Shown one piece after another: positions 54,471 to 64,000 of a stretch of DNA of 64,000 nucleotides. Positions within the stretch are counted from its first letter, which is position 1. Every line of letters begins with the position of its first letter. The translations under genes and the position numbers were made by a program. The notes beneath the pieces are model-generated. The model did no database searches. It was not told where the DNA came from and saw nothing but the letters and a program-made list of their open reading frames with translations. The stretch is from Actinotignum schaalii (GTDB taxonomy: Bacteria > Actinomycetota > Actinomycetes > Actinomycetales > Actinomycetaceae): the NCBI RefSeq assembly GCF_000724605.1, contig NZ_CP008802.1, forward strand, positions 2,046,001 to 2,110,000, given 5' to 3'.

Positions 54471-55730
54471 GTGGCGCGAACACAAGCAGGGACAGACGGA
54501 CAGTCGGAACCGGGTGGAAACACCGGCGGAACCGCGTGCTCAAACGGAGTCTCACGCTCTAGCGGTGCCGTGCAGTTCGCGCCACCTCCGTCCCAACGCG
54601 AGATTTTTGCGGCCCACGAAGGCGGCAAATTAGAAACCCACGCGACGGCCGCCATCGAAAACCGCGAGGACCTGGCCCGGGTGTATACGCCCGGGGTGGC
54701 GAAAGTCTGCGAAGCGATTCACGCCCAGCCGGAACTGGCCCGCCGCTACACGGTGAAATCCAATACCGTGGCCGTGGTGACAGACGGCACCGCGGTGCTC
54801 GGCCTGGGCGACATCGGGCCGCTGGCCTCCCTCCCCGTTATGGAGGGGAAGGCCGCGCTCTTCAAGCGTTTCGCCGGCGTGGATGCTTGGCCGGTGCCCC
54901 TGGCCACCACCGATACCGAGGAAATCATCGCGGCGGTGCGCGCCATCGCCCCCGCGTATGCGGGCATCAATCTGGAAGACATCTCCGCCCCGCGCTGCTT
55001 CGAAATCGAAAAACGCCTGCGCGCGGAACTCGATATCCCGGTCTTCCACGACGACCAGCACGGTACCGCCGTTGTAGTGCTGGCCGCCCTCATCACCGCA
55101 CTGCGCGTGGTAGGGAAAAAACCCGCAGACGCACGCGTGGTGGTATGCGGAATCGGCGCCGCCGGCACCGCGATTATTCGCTTACTGCTGGAATACGGGG
55201 TACGGGACATCATTGCCGTGGACCGCGCCGGTACGCTCGGTCCTTTCCGCAGCGAAATCAACCCCGGTCACGCCTGGGTTGCGGGCCGTACCAATCCCCG
55301 GCAGATCGACGGCGACGTGCGTGCGGCCCTGCACGGTGCGGATGTGTTCATCGGCGTTTCCGGCCCTAATATTCTCGACGGCGCAGCTCTGGACACCATG
55401 GCCAAGGATGCCATCGTTTTCGCCCTGGCCAATCCCACCCCGGAAATCGCTCCCGAAATCGCGCGCGAGCACGCCGCGGTGGTGGCAACTGGACGTTCGG
55501 ACTACCCGAATCAGATCAATAACGTGCTGGCTTTCCCCGGGATCTTCCGCGGTTTGCTTGACGCTCATGCCACCGAGGTCAGTGACACGATGCTGCTGGC
55601 CGCGGCGAAGGCTCTTGCTGACTTGGTCGGGGACGATGCGAATCCGGATTACATCATCGTTTCTGCGTTCGACGAGCGGGCTGCCACGGCGGTGGCGCAG
55701 GCGGTGCGCGAGAGTGTGGCGGCGGCCTAG
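54471..55730 (+). CDS. Malic enzyme (oxaloacetate-decarboxylating malate dehydrogenase)
   Basis: 419 residues, the short bacterial form. YTPGVAKVC and GLGDIGPLAS in the N-terminal domain, the metal-binding Asp pair in FHDDQHGTA and the Rossmann GIGAAGTAI are present. It converts malate to pyruvate and CO2 with NAD or NADP. I prefer GTG 54471, five bases after AAGGAGG; GTG 54456 lies before that site. The first ~45 residues are variable and precede IFAAHEGGKLET, where the conserved part begins. Together with fumC it would link fumarate to pyruvate. Confidence 0.95.
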   Translation: MARTQAGTDGQSEPGGNTGGTACSNGVSRSSGAVQFAPPPSQREIFAAHEGGKLETHATAAIENREDLARVYTPGVAKVCEAIHAQPELARRYTVKSNTVAVVTDGTAVLGLGDIGPLASLPVMEGKAALFKRFAGVDAWPVPLATTDTEEIIAAVRAIAPAYAGINLEDISAPRCFEIEKRLRAELDIPVFHDDQHGTAVVVLAALITALRVVGKKPADARVVVCGIGAAGTAIIRLLLEYGVRDIIAVDRAGTLGPFRSEINPGHAWVAGRTNPRQIDGDVRAALHGADVFIGVSGPNILDGAALDTMAKDAIVFALANPTPEIAPEIAREHAAVVATGRSDYPNQINNVLAFPGIFRGLLDAHATEVSDTMLLAAAKALADLVGDDANPDYIIVSAFDERAATAVAQAVRESVAAA

Positions 55731-55916
55731 GAGACTCAGCCGCGGTTCTCTCGGGTGTTTTCCGGTCATTCGGCCGGGTGTGGTGGGTGTCTCTCTACTT
55801 TGATTTGCGTCTAGCGGGGTGGGCTTGTAAGCTTGTTATCCGTCGCCGAGAGCCGGAAACGCCTCAAGGTGGCAGGAAATCCTCGTGATTATGTTCTAGT
55901 CCACAGGTTGCCGGGT

Positions 55917-55945
55917 TTGAAAGAATCAGGCCATGGTGGTAGGCT
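55917..55945 (+). promoter_or_regulatory. Probable rRNA operon promoter
   Basis: TTGAAA (55917-55922) and TAGGCT (55940-55945) are separated by exactly 17 bases, a good -35/-10 pair about 350 bases before the 16S gene. Confidence 0.6.
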
Positions 55946-56293
55946 AACGGGGTTGCTCTTCTTGAGCGTGAATGATTTCCTCCTGGACTAACCAGTCTGT
56001 TTGATGTGGATGGTTGGTGTGGGGTGTGGATATGGTGTTTGGATGCTTAATAGCGTGTCTGACTAATATATTTTTTACGTGAAAATTTTTTGTTCACATG
56101 ACCTATACCGGGTTGACTGATCATTGTTGTTGGTTTCTTGGTTGGTTGTGTGGGTGTGTGCAAGGACAGTAGCACTCCAACATGTAAAGACTGGGTGTAT
56201 CCACTGTTTGTGGGTGTGTTTAGTTGTGTTGGTGGTGTGTTTTGTTCTTGTTATATGTTTTTTATTTGAGCTAGATATTTTGGCTCTCTGTTT
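55946..56293 (+). other. rRNA leader, T- and G-rich, no gene
   Basis: About 350 bases between the proposed promoter and 16S. The base use (long GT runs) differs sharply from flanking genes. A short frame at 56124-56345 runs into 16S and is not a gene. The region probably holds antitermination and processing signals, which I could not pin down. Confidence 0.6.
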
Positions 56294-61312
<5,019 letters not shown>

Positions 61313-61405
61313 AACGATAACGGGTTATTTAGCGTGAGATAAGTGTTTGCGTTCACTGTGCGATGACTGGCCACCGCGTGTGGTTGGTTGGTGTTTGTTT
61401 GGTTG

Positions 61406-61526
61406 TGGCGGTGGTTATAGCGGCAAGGGTATACGCCCGGTCTCCTTTTCGAACCCGGTAGCTAAGGTTGTTTGCGCTGATGGTACTGCACTCGGTGGGG
61501 TGTGGGAGAGTAGGTCACTGCCGCCA
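61406..61526 (+). rRNA. rrf: 5S ribosomal RNA
   Basis: TGGCGGT at the start pairs with the end (ACTGCCGCCA); the middle has ACGCCCGGT, TCGAACCCGG and GATGGTACTGCA, all typical. About 120 nucleotides. Confidence 0.95.
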
Positions 61527-61537
61527 TGTCTTGTTGA

Positions 61538-61584
61538 GTGTGTGGGGTGTTAGTCCTGATTGATGGGGCTGGCACCCCACACAC
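61538..61584 (+). terminator. rRNA operon terminator hairpin
   Basis: GTGTGTGGGGTG (61538-61549) pairs perfectly with CACCCCACACAC (61573-61584); the following ATTT is a short T run. Beyond it, 61585-61842, I see no gene. Confidence 0.8.
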
Positions 61585-61842
61585 GCATTTAAACGGTTAC
61601 TTCCCGAACCCCAACCTACGCGGCGGGTGAGGTGTTTATGGGCTCAGTGCAGAAGCTGACCCAAAGCATCACCAGCCCAAAAGGTGTGTAGCTGGAAGCG
61701 CTCACATAGCGACAATTGGGCGGATGCGTCGCCAGGGCTCAACCTTGTCGTAAGGGTGTGGTACCGTCCGATACATGATCGGCGCGCCGCCCCCGGATAG
61801 CGACATGCACGCGGGTTGCTCGCGGGGGCTAGCTGCGCCGTC

Positions 61843-61855
61843 GTACCTTAGGTAC
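61843..61855. promoter_or_regulatory. Palindrome upstream of the haem-binding lipoprotein gene
   Basis: GTACCTTAGGTAC, a perfect 13-base palindrome 20 bases before the start codon. It includes TTAGG, as in iron-dependent DtxR/IdeR sites, but the whole site is a weak match. Iron control is therefore only suggested. Confidence 0.45.
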
Positions 61856-61874
61856 ACGCGAAATGGAGGTAAGA

Positions 61875-62966
61875 ATGAAACGTTGGGGAGCGCTGTGCGC
61901 GGTGCTCGCACTCGCCCTGGGCGCCTGCGGAACCACCGGGAAAACCGAAGGGAATTCCCCGAGAGAAGGCGCCGCATCCGCACCCGCAGCTGAAGCGCAA
62001 GTATCCGCGCCCGCCACCACCGCGGTAGCCGTGCCCGATCCGCGCAGCCTCACCGGAATGGTGACCGTCGATCCGCTCCCCGAACCGCATCCGGCGCAGC
62101 CCGCCGCCGTCAATCTCCCCGTCACCATCACGGATGCCAGCGGTGCGAAAGTGACCGTGACCGATGCTTCGCGTGTGGTGACCCTCGATATGTCCGCCGC
62201 GATCTCGCAAACGCTCCTCGCCCTCGGGCTGGGCAACACCATCGCGGGCCGCACCGTATCCGATACCGAGCCGAGCCTCGCGGACGTGCCGGTGGTCACC
62301 GAAAGTGGGCACAGTGTGAACGCCGAGGCGGTACTGCGCCTCGCTCCGACCCTGATCCTCACCGACGGCACTATCCGCGGGGCCGAAGGCGCCCTCGCGC
62401 AACTCGAAGCATCCGGTATTCCGGTGGTGCGGCTGACGCGCGCAACAAAGTTCGACGACGCGCCAGCCCGCGCGGCGGAAGTCGCCCGCGCCGTGGGAGC
62501 CGGGCAGGCGGGTGAAGAACTGGCCGCCCAGATTTCGCAATCCATCGCGCAGGCGCGGATCGACGTCGCCCAGCTGGCCCCGGCCGACCCGCTGCGGATG
62601 GTCTTCCTCAATATTCGCCCCCAGGCCGGGCTGTTCATGCTGCTCGGGAGCGAATCGGGTGCCAGCGACGTGATCGACGCGGTGGGCGGGCGCGATATGG
62701 CAGGGGAAGCGGGAGTCACCAAGGCCCGGCCCGCCAGCCAGGAAGCCCTGCTCGTGGCCAACCCGGAAGTTATTATCGTGATGACCAATGGGCTGGGCGC
62801 CCTCGGCGGGATTGAGGCGCTCGAAGGGCAACCCGGGATCTCGCAAACCGACGCCGGCAAGAAACAGCGCGTGCTCGCCATCCCCGATAATCTTTCCCTC
62901 GGATTCGGTCCGCAAAGTGGCGATCTTATTCGCGCGATGGGCCAGGCGCTTTACACTGCCCAGTAG
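61875..62966 (+). CDS. hmuT: Haem-type ABC transporter binding lipoprotein (HmuT-like)
   Basis: 363 residues. Signal peptide with lipobox LGAC (Cys at about residue 18), a Pro/Ala-rich linker, then a class III periplasmic-binding fold: VTVTDASRVVTLDMSAAI, LAPTLILTDGTI, NPEVIIVMTNGLGALGG. This pattern fits haem- or cobalamin/siderophore-binding proteins, with HmuT-like haem binding most likely; ligand residues are not certain. GGAGG lies 5 bases before ATG 61875 (an upstream ATG at 61863 overlaps it). The next gene is an ABC protein of exporter shape, not the usual HmuU permease. Confidence 0.85.
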   Translation: MKRWGALCAVLALALGACGTTGKTEGNSPREGAASAPAAEAQVSAPATTAVAVPDPRSLTGMVTVDPLPEPHPAQPAAVNLPVTITDASGAKVTVTDASRVVTLDMSAAISQTLLALGLGNTIAGRTVSDTEPSLADVPVVTESGHSVNAEAVLRLAPTLILTDGTIRGAEGALAQLEASGIPVVRLTRATKFDDAPARAAEVARAVGAGQAGEELAAQISQSIAQARIDVAQLAPADPLRMVFLNIRPQAGLFMLLGSESGASDVIDAVGGRDMAGEAGVTKARPASQEALLVANPEVIIVMTNGLGALGGIEALEGQPGISQTDAGKKQRVLAIPDNLSLGFGPQSGDLIRAMGQALYTAQ

Positions 62967-63100
62967 CGGAACACGCCGGCAGCGGTGGGAACACATAGCC
63001 GGCACGTAGCGGGAACACGCCACGCGGCGTGGGAAACGCGGGCGGTAGTGTGCCCGCGGTAGCACAGCACGAAGGGAAAGTACGAAAGGAACGTGAGAGG

Positions 63101-64000
63101 ATGACCGTGGCCCAGCGCCCCAGCTCGCGCGAGGGACATCCGCATTCTTCGCCGGCGGTGCATGCCGCGCGGTCGGCACAAGGCCCCAGCTCACGGCAGC
63201 GCCCTGGCCCGCGCGGGGCGGATCCGATTTCCGCACCCGGGCGCCGCGCCGCACTCATCGCGGCCTGCCTGCGCCTGGCCACCATCGCGGCGATTATTGC
63301 CGGGTACGTGACGGCGGCCCACGCCAGCGCGGGGTTTCTGGGTAGTCAGGGGCTGCTCGGTAGCTCGGCTTCAGCTACCGGCGTACCGGGTGGCACCGCG
63401 GCACCGCTGAGCAGCGCCCACCTGTGGCTCGCGACCGGCTTCTTCGCCCTCGCCGCCACTTGCGCGGTAGCCGAACGAGTGGGCAGCACCGGGGCGGCCC
63501 GCGCGGAGGAACGCCGCTTGCGCGGCCGGCTCCTCGAACGCACCTTCATGCTCGCCCGCACCGGCACCCCCACGCCCTATACCGCCGGGCGCCTCCTTCC
63601 ACTCCTCACCGATAGCGTCGAACGCATCACCAACTACCGGCAGGGCTACGTGGGCACCACCATCGGCGCGCTGCTCGCCCCGTTCCTCACCCTCGCCTTT
63701 ATCGGCATCGCCATCGACCCGGTAATCGGCTTCGGCGTGATGGCCGCCCTCCCGCTTATCCCCGCTGGCATCGGCCTCTTCTTCCGGTTCTTCCGCCGTG
63801 CCTCCAGCGAATCGCGCCGCGCGCGCGACACCCTCGTGGATAGCTACCTCGACGCCATCCGCAATATGACCACCATTCGTCTCTTTAACGCCGGGGAACG
63901 CACCGAAGCCGACCTGGCCCGCCGCGGCGAAGCCAACCGCCGCGCCATTATGCGGATGCTGGCCGGCAACCAAATCGTCATTATCGTGATGGACGGCCTG
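63101..64000 (+). CDS. ABC transporter, fused membrane/ATPase type, 3' end beyond the window
   Basis: The frame from ATG 63101 stays open for 300 codons to the right edge. A basic Pro/Arg-rich N-terminus of ~45 residues precedes at least four membrane helices; the part SYLDAIRNMTTIRLFNAGERTE near residue 248 is the coupling-helix region of type IV exporters such as CydD, IrtA/B or YbtP/Q. The ATPase domain would lie past the edge. GAGAGG directly precedes the ATG. Sitting behind a haem-type binding protein suggests haem, siderophore or cytochrome-related transport. Confidence 0.8.
   Translation, partial: MTVAQRPSSREGHPHSSPAVHAARSAQGPSSRQRPGPRGADPISAPGRRAALIAACLRLATIAAIIAGYVTAAHASAGFLGSQGLLGSSASATGVPGGTAAPLSSAHLWLATGFFALAATCAVAERVGSTGAARAEERRLRGRLLERTFMLARTGTPTPYTAGRLLPLLTDSVERITNYRQGYVGTTIGALLAPFLTLAFIGIAIDPVIGFGVMAALPLIPAGIGLFFRFFRRASSESRRARDTLVDSYLDAIRNMTTIRLFNAGERTEADLARRGEANRRAIMRMLAGNQIVIIVMDGL

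Overview
The window is a GC-rich chromosomal segment of an actinobacterium, most likely of the family Actinomycetaceae. The evidence is an actinobacterial 16S-23S-5S operon, a WhiB1-type iron-sulfur regulator facing a PdtaS-type histidine kinase, a DUF2505 protein, GatCAB, and an NAD-dependent DNA ligase with actinobacterial-style insertions. Class III ribonucleotide reductase (nrdD/nrdG) and a second glycyl radical enzyme show that anaerobic growth matters to it. I cannot assign a genus safely. No transposase, integrase, prophage, CRISPR array or tRNA gene was recognised.

Layout from left to right. 1-4931: a translationally coupled cluster of a YczE-like membrane protein (cut by the window edge), a glycyl radical enzyme of the dehydratase/lyase type, its radical-SAM activase and a DeoC-type aldolase. 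5152-8912 (minus): a glycosyltransferase overlapping a membrane proton-pumping pyrophosphatase. 9583-12263 (minus): cstA-ybdD, a probable pyruvate/peptide uptake unit. 12806-15757: nrdD-nrdG. 15912-17458: an OsmC-like protein and transaldolase. 17559-25349: a GH32 fructosidase, a PLP-fold protein of unknown role, a nucleoside hydrolase with an MFS transporter, a coiled-coil tail-anchored protein and fumarase C. 25425-28790 (minus): thyA-folA-SGNH lipoprotein, DUF2505, and a small HTH gene that looks frameshifted.

29012-40756 is a galactoside-use locus: galK, galE, galT (class II), a ROK repressor, an ABC sugar importer without its own ATPase, a GH36 alpha-galactosidase and a secreted GH16 enzyme. 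It is a complete route from outside glycan to UDP-sugar and glucose-1-phosphate (Leloir pathway). 40818-44822 carries small membrane proteins, an MFS transporter and an amino acid permease. 44973-55730 is mainly housekeeping: pdtaS, whiB1, ligA, a phospholipase-D-type cardiolipin synthase, gatCAB and malic enzyme. 55917-61584 is a tRNA-free rRNA operon with a good promoter and terminator hairpin. 61875-64000 begins a haem-type binding lipoprotein followed by an ABC transporter that runs off the right edge.

The two observations I rate highest are (i) the glycyl radical enzyme plus DeoC cluster, which could be a pentitol-phosphate (ribitol-5-P or arabitol-5-P) dehydration pathway feeding deoxyribose-5-phosphate aldolase, and (ii) a short DNA word, ACGACGGCGC (often extended to WACGACGGCGCAGC), found 16 times on both strands in coding and non-coding DNA and in several reading frames. 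That is far more than base composition predicts and suggests a DNA-level signal.
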